This document shows positions 54,462-64,000 of a DNA stretch of 64,000 nucleotides, piece by piece (positions within the stretch are counted from its first letter, which is position 1; every line of letters begins with the position of its first letter). The notes beneath the pieces were generated by a model that worked only from the letters and a program-made list of their open reading frames with translations, was not told the origin of the DNA and did not search any database. The DNA is from Picochlorum sp. 'celeri' (lineage: Eukaryota; Chlorophyta; Trebouxiophyceae): assembly GCA_010909725.1 (NCBI GenBank), contig JAACMV010000001.1, positions 655,533 through 719,532 on the forward strand, in the 5' to 3' direction. The position numbers and the translations under genes are program-made.

Positions 54462-56518
54462 TTATTCAAAACCGAGATCTCGCCTCCAGCGTTGTGATGT
54501 CTTGAATCTCAACGCGTTTCTGGACATTAATTTCATAAACCGTTTCCATTGATTTTGGTATGTGTCGCTCATCATATCTGTTGTCAGTCGGAGGAAGGTA
54601 AAACTCCTCATGGGTGGTAAAAATTGCGCATTGTACTGTCTCTGAACTTCATCATCCATCATTTGATCATCATCCTTTTGGTCGCTCTTTTTTGAATCAA
54701 GGGATTTTTGTTCTTCCAAAGGAGTTCCGAGAGGTTGTGTGTTGTATACAATTCGTTGTAATGCGCTCTCATCGATTGCATTTGGCATAAAGCATGGTAA
54801 CGCATTCTCACCCGCAAGGGGCAGCCCTGCCTTGAAGGCTGATTCTTTCACGGTCCGTAGCAAACCTTCTGGTCCGCACAGAGCTTCTGGAGGATGTTGT
54901 GAATCGCACATCTCGACGCACGTCAATGTTAATGCGACGCCGTATCGTGCACAAAGAGAAATGATGCCATCATATCCATTTCTGCCGTCACAATTGTAGT
55001 AGCCCGCTGTCAGTTCGGCAGCATGACTCTTTGTATGATACCACCAGTGTATTCCAGCTATTTTAAGGTTCATATTCACTGGTTTTCCCTGAGGTGAAGG
55101 CCATATCCATTCCTCCATGGTGTTGAGACCATCTGATACGGACGTTGAGCTCCTAAAGGACGCATAGCTTGGGCCTCTTGAAGGAAGCCCTGTCGCGACA
55201 GTGTTCTGATATACTGTTCCAGGATCGCTTGCAGATGTTTTCGGAGAATTCATACTGAGATCATCCGTCGTCTCTCTGGGAGACTCGCTTGAAATACCAA
55301 CAAAATCGTTGCAACTGATGGACTTGGAAGTTCGCATGTCTCCTCCTCCTCCTCCTAGATCCAAAGAATCTGATCTCCTACCACTTTCCATGGTATCTGA
55401 ACGCGGCGTTTTCAAATCATGGATACAGAATACCGTGGAAGCTGCATGAAGCATCCTATCCCCATGGTCCACCAATGCTTGGGAATACCAATCCAAAAAG
55501 AACTTGCCATATTCTGTTGCCCACGTTCCATCCCATCCTCTAAAGAAGACAGTATCATCTGGGGTGGAATTATAATGCCCAACATCTGGAGGACCAGCAT
55601 GACCCCACTCAGGGTGACCCGCAGCCTCAGCAGCCCTTGCGAGAGATGCCAAGGCCCGCCGATCATAGCATTGAAACTCTCCAATTCCAGGGAAACGCCA
55701 TCCATTCATCTCCGGATATGATGGGTATCGAAGCTCACCACAAGGCCCTGTTCCCAGCACAATCTCTCCAATGGCATCATAATACATGCCATCTCCATGT
55801 AGAATAAACTCATCTCGAAATGCCTTCATAAAATCGACATAACACTGAATCGGAGAGCGTCCTCGCAAAATACCCGATTCTGTATCCGCAAATAACGATA
55901 TACATTCAGGGTTCCGTCGGCCCGGTGAAAATTCCCTCGGCCTATCTGTATAAAATATATCTGGGTCCCGTTCTCCACACGACAGCACCCAGTGCGGAAG
56001 AGGCACTTCGGCGTTATCACCTACATTACCTCCACACGCATGAAACGCTAAAACGACTTGTATCTTCAAATCTAGCGCAACGAGTAACTCAAAAAGTTGC
56101 TTGTATCCTGAAAAATCATACATTCTTGGTTTCCTCTCAACTGCTCCCCACTGCAATCACACAATGAGACCACCTCGTCTCAGTCACTACTACTACGGCA
56201 TAACACGTATATGGCAGGAAAAAAACGCACCCATACATCAACGGCCACTCCATGAATCCCACTGTTCTTGAGTTCCCTTAGAGCAGACAAGAACCATTGG
56301 GCTGAGGCATACCGAAACACACCATCAGCATTCACCGTATCCAATGGCAGCATGACATACACAGGAACCGATCTACCATATACATCTTCCCTCACTCCCT
56401 CAAGAGGTATCGCCCCAACATCCACCTCCCTAGAACTGGCTTGGTCGTGCTGCTCACTATTCTGTGAATAGGATCTCGAATTCGACACATCCATCTGACA
56501 ATCTCCAATATTATTCAT
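54462..56518 (-). CDS. Beta-amylase (GH14), 5' end uncertain
   Basis: Exon 1 (56231-56518 or longer) and exon 2 (54462-56150) flank an 80-nt intron; the product has 658 aa from ATG 56518. The frame stays open for about 110 more codons upstream without an ATG and reads like a transit peptide, so an upstream exon is likely. The GH14 barrel shows VPVYVMLPLDTV, FHACGGNVGD, the catalytic Glu segment DAIGEIVLGTGPCGELRYP, and IHWWYHTKSHAAELTAGYYN with the second Glu in LTCVEMCD. It releases maltose from starch. An insert of about 100 Ser-rich residues (including a GGGGG run) lies before the IHWWY segment at about 55075-55410, which is unusual for this family. Confidence 0.85.
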
Positions 56519-57575
56519 CTTTCTACGTCTATGAGATCTCAAATCGAACAAAGAGTACCGGTTTTCGACGCGTCCAACACCGGCGTTTGGCAACTGCGTT
56601 CCACGAAGCAATTCTCTTGAATGCGATACTCCACTTCCAGCCTTTGCTATGGAATAAAATTCTCTATGATATCTAGAAGAAAAAATTCTACAAGGGTCAA
56701 TTCTGGGGTCTCGCTGAGCGAGCCCTGAAAGGGCTCCTCTTTGTAGGGCTTTAACGCAAGGGAGCTTCCTGTTGCACTGTATGAAAGCAGCCCTAGTTTC
56801 TTGCGTTAATCGACATCCTAGTACAACATTGCATTCGTATGACTTCAGCTTGACGGTATTCTACAGTTCTGGAAAGCACAGCAATGTTGCGCTTTTTGTT
56901 GTCTCAACGTTCGGTGTTTTCTCACCCTTTACAATACGGTATAAGGTCTTTTTGCGTGCGATTATAACACACAATTATGTGTATTAATTAATTAATGGGG
57001 TATCTGTTGTGACCATGACGTGTCATGTCATGGGCATTCGAACACACATGGATCAACACCGACTGTCAATGACAGTCTGTCATTGATGCTCTTTCTCTGT
57101 TTAGATGATGACCAGCTTGACAAAAGTATGGGCATGAATAGATGGATGCATTGCATGATGTTACATACGTACATAGATTGGAAAGAATCATATGGGTGTA
57201 ATAAAGATGTAGCCCTACCACTACATACTCGAGTAGTAGCAGTAGGCATGCAAATGCTGCTGTCATGACTGGTATGACTGACAGACCGAATGCATGGTGC
57301 AGGGATGATGCTGCACGTGGGAAAAAATAGAACAGCACGTACTAGACATGCTGTTGGAAAGAATGGCCACACAAAAGAATCATAATGAAAGGACTCTGAA
57401 ATGAAACACAAGATTTGGTGCATGCTCCAGCGACAGCAGTCGTGTGGTGAGAGAACTGCAGACGATACAACTCAACAAAAATAGTTTTTGGTTTTAAAAC
57501 TACCTAGCCTTTCACGTCTGTAGTAGAAGTGAAGGTATCAGTCGTTTGTTAGAAAGGTCGAATTCATTCTGTAGT
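56519..57575. other. Upstream region of the beta-amylase gene with a stem-loop-rich segment
   Basis: About 1.06 kb lie between the beta-amylase ATG and the CHLH stop, both on the reverse strand. The first ~190 bp is an in-frame extension of beta-amylase without an ATG. At 56710-56809 there are nested inverted repeats (see the separate entry). Further right (57001-57575) no gene, tRNA or repeat is recognised; the small open frames are not supported. Confidence 0.4.
56710..56809. ncRNA. Candidate structured RNA or regulatory element (stem-loop cluster)
   Basis: Four perfect inverted-repeat pairings fit a folded RNA: CTCGC-TGA-GCGAG (56710-56722), GAGCCC-TGAAA-GGGCTC (56720-56736), and the 10-bp arms TTAACGCAAG (56751-56760) and CTTGCGTTAA (56800-56809), with inner AGGGCT/AGCCCT arms (56745-56750 and 56789-56794). 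The first two overlap and are alternative. No known snRNA, tRNA or snoRNA motif is recognised. It lies in the upstream region of the beta-amylase gene, so an unspliced leader structure is equally possible. Confidence 0.35.
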
Positions 57576-60500
57576 TTACTCTACACCCTCAATCTTGTCC
57601 TCCACATCTGTGTACAGCTGGCGCAATCTCTCGAGCTGATCCTCTGAAGCATCCCAGTATCCCCTTCCGTTAGCTTCCAAGAAGGTAGCCACAAGCTTTC
57701 TAAAGGAGTTTGGATTGGTTTCCAAGAGCCTCTGGGCCATTTCCTCGTCTTCAATGAAGGTGGAGTTGGCCTCATCGTAGACCCAGTTGTCAACCATTCC
57801 AGAGGTTGCTGACCATCCCACAGTATTGGTGAGACGCTTCTGGATCTCACGAACACCCTCGTATCCAGAGCCCAACATACCCTCATACCACTTTGGATTC
57901 AGAAGCTTTGTACGGGCATCAAGGCGCACAGTCTCTGACAAGGATCTGACCTGGGCATTGGCTGTTGTTGTGTCAGCAATGAAGGCTGATGGTGCCTTTC
58001 CGTCATCTCTAAGACCTTGGACCAACTTTGTTGGATCAGAGTCGAAGTAGTGAGACACATCAGTCAGAGAAATCTCAGAAGAGTCGAGGTTCTGGAAGGT
58101 TACGTCGACAGTCTTCATGGCAGATGTGAACATCTCTCTATTCTCCTCTCCACCGGCACCTGGCCTGTCAGAGTTGAAGGCAAATGACTTACGGTTCAAG
58201 TACATTTCCTGCAACTGAGACTCATCGCTCCATGAGGAGTTTTCAACAGCCAAGTTAACATTGGAGGAGTATGATCCAGATGCGTTGGAGAAGACTCTGG
58301 TTGCTCCCTCTCTGAGGGTGACTCCTTCTTTCTCAGCAACTTCCAAGGCGTGCTTGCGCACAAAGTTCATTTCCAATGGTTCGTCCTGTTCAGCAGCGAG
58401 CTTGATGGCACGGTCCATAAGACTCATTTGGTTCACAAAGAGATCACGGAACACTCCGGAGCAGTTGACCACAACATCCACACGTGGACGTCCAAGTTCT
58501 TCCAATGGAATAACCTCTAACTTGTTCACACGGCCAAGTGCATCTGGAACTGGCTTCACACCCACCATCATCATGACCTGAGCAAGGGACTCACCATATG
58601 TCTTGATGTTGTCTGTTCCCCAGAGGACAACAGCAATACTCTCTGGATACTTGCCATCATTTTCCATCGCCTGTCTCTCCAAAAGACGGTCAACCACAAC
58701 CTTGGCATTCTTGATAGCTGCAGCAGTTGGAATGGACTGTGGGTCCAAAGCGTGGATGTTCTTTCCAGTTGGCAACACTCCTGGGTTACGGATTGGGTCA
58801 CCACCTGGTCCTGGCTCAACATATTTGCCATCCAAGGCTTCTTTCAAAGCTCCAATCTCGTTATCCTTGACAACCTGCTCCAAGCAGAATTCAATGTATT
58901 TGAACAGCCTCACAATCTCGACACGATCTGCCTTGGCGAACTCAGTTCCCTGAAGAGCACGGACGTATGGCTCGGCAATCAAACCGAACATCTTCATAAT
59001 GTTGGCGAGGTAGTTTGTACCGATGCGTCCGTCCATGCCTGTGCGGTCCTTGACGAACTCAGACACGCATTCTCTGCTGGCCTCTGTGATTCTCTGAAGA
59101 GTGTCAACATCCTCCAGAATACCCTTGTTGTTTCCAGAGTAGATGTCCTCAATGTCACGTCCAATAGCAGTTGCAAGGATGGATGGAAGACTCTTAATTG
59201 GCTCTGGTTTCTGATCTGGACGATCCAACTCAGCAATGTTCACCAAAGTGGCAACAGCCTCCTCAGCCGTTGGGGCACATCCAACAACATGAAGTCCACA
59301 TGGGAGAAGTCTGGACTCAATCTCCATCAACTTGCGGTACACATTTCCAACAATCAAATCCTTCTCTTCCATGTCAAGCTCCTTGGTCTCATCTTCTGGC
59401 AACTTCACGTCCTTGTCCAAGTTGCACTGGCGTGCAGTTTCGATAATGGTGGCGCAAATTGCATCTGACCTGCCACTGTCTCTCATGGACTGGTATGATG
59501 AGATCAACTCCTTGAGTTCTTTAAGACCCTTGTAGAGACCTGCATTCTCTGCTGGAGGAGTCAAGTATGAGATTGTGTTTGCATATGATCTACGCTTTGC
59601 AATAGTTGCCTCTGATGGGTTGTTGGCTGCATAGTAGTACAAGTTTGGAATGCTTCCGATCAAAGAATCTGGGTAGCACACTCCAGACATTCCCACCTGC
59701 TTTCCAGGCATGAACTCCAAAGATCCGTGTGTTCCAAAGTGAAGTACAGCATCGGCCTCGAAAATAGATTCCAGGAATGTGTAATAAGCTGCAAATCCGT
59801 GATGTGGAGAAGCAGACTTTGAGAAGAGGAGTCTCATTGGATCTCCCTCATATCCAAAGGTTGGCTGTACTCCAATGAACACATTTCCAAACTGCTTTCC
59901 ATAAACCAAAAGCTCTTGGCCATTGGTGTTCAACTGGCCAGGTGGTTGTCCCCAGTTCTCTTCCAAAGCCTCAGCATATGGGCAAAGTCTCTGGTACTCA
60001 TCCACAGACATCTTGTATGCAACATTCAAGTCGTTTGAGTTGAACTTCTGTTCCTCGGCATTCAAAATGGATTCAATGAGCTCTCTCTCGCTCCCTGGAA
60101 GTTCGCCGACGTTGTATCCGTCCTTCTTAAGATCCTGCAACACCTTGAAGATGGATCCAAACACATTCAGGTATGCTGCAGTTCCAACATTACCCTTGTC
60201 TGGTGGGAATGAGAACACAGTGATTGCGAGCTTCTTGTCCTGATTCTTCTTCTTTGTCAATCTTGCCCATTTAATCGCTCTAGAGCACAAGGAATCAATG
60301 CGATCTGGGAGAGAGTGAGACTTTCCTGTGGCAGAGTCACGCCCAGCAAACACAATTGGCTCAATGGCACCATCCAACTCTGGAAGGGCGACCTGAAGAG
60401 CAACCTGTACTGGATGCACTCCAAGCTGACTGTCGAGCCACTCTTCGGTTGTCTGGAAGACCAATGGAAGAGAGCAAAGATATGGCACATCGAGCTGCTT

Positions 60501-62121
60501 CAGGGCTTCCACTGCCTTTGGTGCATCCTGGCGAGCTGGTCCTCCCACAAGGGCAAAGCCAGTCAACGAGACCACGGTGTCAACATAGGATCTTCCAGTT
60601 CCCATTGGATCATAGAAGAACTTCTTCACTGGGGCTGAGAAGTCCAAGGCACCAGCAAACACAGGAACAACCTTGGCACCACGAGCCTCCAATTCAGACA
60701 CCACACCGGCATAGTGTCCCTCATCTCCAGTCACCAAGGGACTTCTCTGGAGCACAAGTCCAATAACTGGGGCATCCTTTGGCAGATCGAGATCTGTTCT
60801 AGTATCATACCAGTTCAGGTACTCCTTCAAATCCTCGTAAAAGGTGGGTGCTGTTGGATGCCAGATTCCAATATCTGGGAAGAGCTCTGGATCAGATGTG
60901 CTAAAGTCAGTGTCCTTGAATTCTGGGACATAGCTCTGTACTGTAGAGAGAATCAAGTTCTCCAAGTTGTCTGCGTTTCCTCCAACCCAGTACTGAAGAG
61001 CATTCACGAAATTGCGTGCATCCTGGGCTTTATCAGATGGCAAATACTTGAGCACCTTTGGCAATGTTCTCACCAACTTGAGCAATCCCTCCTCAAAGTT
61101 GTCGTTATTCTGACGAGCACTCTTAATGAAATCACCAATAACACTCTTGCTCTGTCCAAGCTGGCTCATTGAGAATGTTCCGAGCTTGTTCAACTTCATC
61201 ACAGCAGGCATCGAAGGGAAACACAAGCAGGCATCCAAAGTCTCGCGTGCTGGACCAACAGCCTCCACAATTTTATCAGCTAATTCCTCGATGAAAATCA
61301 AAGATCCGATGAAAATATTTGCAGATGCAACATCTTCCTTAAAGTTCTCAAAGTTCTCAGCGTCACGAAGCTCCTCCAACAGATATCCAACAATCTCAAT
61401 GCAGATGTTTCCTCTCTGGTCATTGATCCTGTTGACAGCAGCAGACAAGGAGGACTGATACTGCGACTCCAGAACAACATATACAATCTTAATCTTTGTT
61501 CTTCCATTGGCATCTGGAACAATACGACGAGACTCGGGATCCACATTCGTGAAACCACCTCCCATCATTCCCTCGCCAATGTTAATCTTCAGAGGCTCAT
61601 CTCCACCGTTTGAGCCACTTCCCAAGGTAGGTGGCCTTGGCCCAGAGGCGACCATAGCAGTCACTTTACGAGTTCCCTGTCCACATTTCTGCATATGACA
61701 CACATATATATCAGCCACACCGCAGAAACATGGCCATGTATATTCGCAGTACCATTCGCATTACCGCCCAATCCAGTCTTATCCCAACCGGCTCCCTGCC
61801 ACAAAAACCTCGACATGCCCCCGCATGCCATTAATTCCCCATCAAACCCCAAAACAAATTCTATTAAACCAATCACCACATCAATCCACAAGGTTCGGCC
61901 TCCCTCCCCCGCACGTCAAAGACAAGGTGACATGTATCTTCCATCCACCGTTGATGACGCCATCAGACAACCGATATACCCCAATCATGGCAAAAACCTA
62001 CGTTAACTCCTTGCATCAAACGATGCATTGTAGACTTTCTTCCCAAATTCGTTGCATTGTTGGTGGACAACACCAGAGGACTCGCCCCCAGCACCGCAGC
62101 AGCAGTTTGAGACACCACCAT
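57576..62121 (-). CDS. CHLH: Magnesium chelatase subunit H (CHLH)
   Basis: Exon 1 (62002-62121) encodes the transit peptide ([20 protein letters not shown]) and exon 2 (57576-61688) the rest; the intron is 313 nt (donor GTAGG). The product has 1410 aa, as usual for plant CHLH (about 1380). The long exon holds the N-terminal domain ([21 protein letters not shown]), the large CobN-type central part ([20 protein letters not shown]) and the C-terminal [26 protein letters not shown] binds protoporphyrin IX and catalyses Mg insertion with CHLI and CHLD, the first step of the chlorophyll branch. A second role in plastid signalling is known from plants. Confidence 0.96.
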
Positions 62122-62758
62122 GTTACGAGTGTCACACGCTGTCGAACCACTAGTTAAAATGATATATGTAGACTTGGTAATTAAATCAAATCCGTAATAG
62201 TATCTACTTGTTGCTGCGCTGTCCAAGCATTACCTGGAACTCGCCCTCGAGATTCTTCCTCCACCTGAGGATAGGGTACCAGATGAATTCGGGATTCCTT
62301 GATGGCTTTTATACAGATGGACCCATCAGAGGCTATGCTCGATGGGACATACATGGCACATCCATATGACACGTGTCTTTGTCCAAGGACTGGCCTGTCA
62401 AATGAAGAGCTTCATGGGACATTCAGAATTTTGATATGGTATTCACGTGGACTGTCACGTGAAGCTTGCCCTGGAGACGTACGGAGAGTAGACAGAATTC
62501 TTTCCTGACGATTCTTTGACGAGAGACAGTCAGTAGCTTTTCAGATTCACAAAACCAGTTATATGAATCTTTTGCCGGGCAGTATCATTCTCTTAGCGAC
62601 GTGTTCTCTGTTTTGTCATTTCCATTTCCAAAACTCCTTTATTTTACTGACTGTGCGGATCGCTTTATGATTTACGGTATTTAGAGTTTTTATAAAGCCT
62701 TCTGTGCGGTGTTCCTGAGTATCAGTCGAGTCGGAGACTGTGTGAGCGTGACAGAGCC
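62122..62758. other. Divergent promoter region between CHLH and cytochrome b5
   Basis: About 640 bp between outward-pointing genes. Several small open frames occur, but they start with non-ATG codons and have no homology. Light- or heme-responsive promoters would be expected for CHLH; no specific motif was identified. Confidence 0.4.
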
Positions 62759-63154
62759 ATGGTTCTCTTCATGGTTCTTGGTGCTGTGGTGGCTTTCATC
62801 GTCGTTTTCTACATGTTCTTCCAGTCAACCATTCAGCAACAGAAGCATACACATCATATGATTAGGGAAAAGCAATATTATAGCATGGATGAGGTGAGGA
62901 AGCACTCGACTGACGGTGATTTGTGGATTGTTGTCAGGTATGGGTCGGAGGCTAGGGTGTACGATATCACAGAGTATGCCGATATGCATCCCGGTGGGGA
63001 TGTGATTTTCAATTCTGGAGGTAGTGATGCTACAGAAAAGTTCAATGGGCCTCAGCATCCACCGACAGTGCACGATTTGATTGATGAGTACTGGATTGGG
63101 TGGGTGGGGCAGCCACCAGAGTCTGTTGATTTGACAAGGGCAAAAGAAGAGTAA
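62759..63154 (+). CDS. Membrane-anchored cytochrome b5 domain protein
   Basis: The gene encodes 131 aa from ATG 62759. An N-terminal membrane anchor (VLGAVVAFIVVFYMFF, about 6-21) precedes the cytochrome b5 domain, which is the reverse of the usual C-terminal anchor. The heme-binding motif HPGG carries His77, and the second axial ligand is His100 in FNGPQHPP. It starts YYSMDEVRKHS and includes RVYDITEYADMHPGG. It would deliver electrons to desaturases or other endoplasmic reticulum or plastid membrane enzymes. Confidence 0.85.
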   Translation: MVLFMVLGAVVAFIVVFYMFFQSTIQQQKHTHHMIREKQYYSMDEVRKHSTDGDLWIVVRYGSEARVYDITEYADMHPGGDVIFNSGGSDATEKFNGPQHPPTVHDLIDEYWIGWVGQPPESVDLTRAKEE

Positions 63155-63697
63155 TGTAGGTCTTTTTTTTTTTTCTCAGGAGATTTTTACATGATAGAAT
63201 AATGACACTATTATCATAATAATAGGTATTATTATTATGATGATGATTCAACGATGATGCAGTCCGCATTACGTAGCACACTCACGTAGGCGAGAGTTAT
63301 CCTCTCTGTTTTTTTAAATACAAGATTGTCGAATGCCTTATTATTTTTTAATTTACTATGATATTTTCAGTATGAAGATTGCCAATGCCACAATATAACA
63401 TCATCATGTAAGAAGGATGTCCAGGCAGTAGAAATATGAGAGCAATGCTGCATCATGCTGACCATGTGACACCTCAATCATCACAATACACCATACGTCG
63501 AATATCTACACCCCATGTACACACCCTTTAATAAATAACAATAATAATAATGTCTTGTCACTACATGTATAGTAGTAGCCGATGGGGGGTGGTGTGACGC
63601 ACGCAGTAGGACCAACACACCCTTGTGTGACCTGCGCTCACCAGCCAGCACAGCACCTGCCAAGGGCAGCAGCGCAGATACAGTGTTTTGGAAGCGA
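63155..63697. other. Intergenic region, no gene recognised
   Basis: The 3' flank of the cytochrome b5 gene, AT-rich with an (ATT)n-like run at 63222-63236 and another ATA-rich run at 63532-63550. No supported gene; small open frames are not conserved as far as can be judged. Confidence 0.35.
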
Positions 63698-63981
63698 ATG
63701 CCCGTTGAAATCATTCGACGAGATACTGATCGAACGAAATCATATTTTGAGGTCAGGCTCATGGGAAAACGAGACGCGGCGGGCCGTTTTGAGGTGCGAA
63801 ACAAACACATAGTGTATGGATATTTTGGTCAACATGAGGCATGCATCTGTTGACCGAGCATCGACAGCGTCCGATATTGACTACACCATGCCGTTGACTG
63901 TTTCGAGTATTCACCACACTGTATCCCTGCAGTCCATGAGATTGTACATGTATCAACAGAGTGAGGATGACACCATATCAG
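63698..63981 (+). CDS. Tentative partial gene leaving the right edge
   Basis: A possible first exon runs from ATG 63698 to 63793, with an intron starting GTGCG, as in other genes of this window. A possible second exon runs 63933-63981, followed by a GTACT donor. The joined frame reads MPVEIIRRDTDRTKS..., then SMRLYMYQQSED. No family is recognised, and the prediction rests on splice-site style and frame only. Confidence 0.25.
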
Positions 63982-64000
63982 GTACTAGTCTGCATGGCGA

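Noticed and set aside
57020..57423. Small open frames between beta-amylase and CHLH
   Set aside because: Overlapping frames on both strands, no homology, no codon pattern unlike random.
62181..62372. Reverse-strand open frame with a GTAATG donor upstream of CHLH
   Set aside because: It starts with GTG, has no recognised homology, and the donor has A at +4, which no supported intron here has.

Overview
This is nuclear DNA of a green alga. Ribosomal proteins of the eukaryotic type (uS11, eS26), spliceosomal introns, exosome, RNase P, VPS50 and rabconnectin genes show that it is nuclear and eukaryotic. Plastid-targeted magnesium chelatase subunit H, a cytochrome b6f maturation factor, phosphoglucan water dikinase and a plant-type beta-amylase show that it is photosynthetic and starch-making. 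The cytochrome b6f subunit PetN is encoded here with a presequence. PetN is plastid-encoded in land plants but nuclear in Chlorophyta such as Chlamydomonas, so a chlorophyte, possibly of prasinophyte grade, is the best inference. The genome is compact: mostly 0-3 introns per gene, many introns of 62-82 nt, and several convergent stop codons only 1-13 bp apart.

Layout. 1-3.9 kb: a tandemly duplicated divergent pair (an unknown membrane-anchored protein and a GHSMG serine lipase); the left copy is cut by the window edge and its lipase is a remnant. 3.9-6.3 kb: an eIF4A-derived fragment with only the second RecA lobe, a secreted FAS1 protein and RPS14. 6.7-14.1 kb: CCB1, two head-to-head secreted paralogues, an Hsp70 exchange factor (Fes1/HspBP1), AAR2 and PETN. 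14.2-23.1 kb: VPS50, an unknown plastid-like protein and a 1656-residue receptor with a plant-type LRR ectodomain and three class III cyclase domains. 23.6-34.0 kb: a plastid TPR protein, a zinc-ribbon membrane protein, a DUF2854 protein, a TFIIIC subunit, DIS3/RRP44 and an FAD monooxygenase. 34.3-44.6 kb: a Cys-rich secreted protein, RPS26, SURF2, a 2H phosphoesterase, an SCI1-like protein, PWD, a DUF971 protein and a tandem MAPR (cytochrome b5-like) protein. 44.7-57 kb: exosome MTR3, rabconnectin-3/RAV1, POP5, STRAP and beta-amylase. 57.6-63.2 kb: CHLH and a membrane cytochrome b5. A tentative gene leaves the right edge.

Functional groupings are loose, as expected for a nuclear chromosome. 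Two cytochrome b6f genes (CCB1, PETN) lie 6 kb apart. Two starch-degradation genes (PWD, beta-amylase), two exosome subunits (DIS3, MTR3) and several RNA-processing factors (AAR2, POP5, STRAP, SURF2) also occur. I joined exons by reading frame, GT..AG boundaries and protein-family alignment from memory; no search was run. No tRNA, rRNA, transposase or CRISPR array was recognised.
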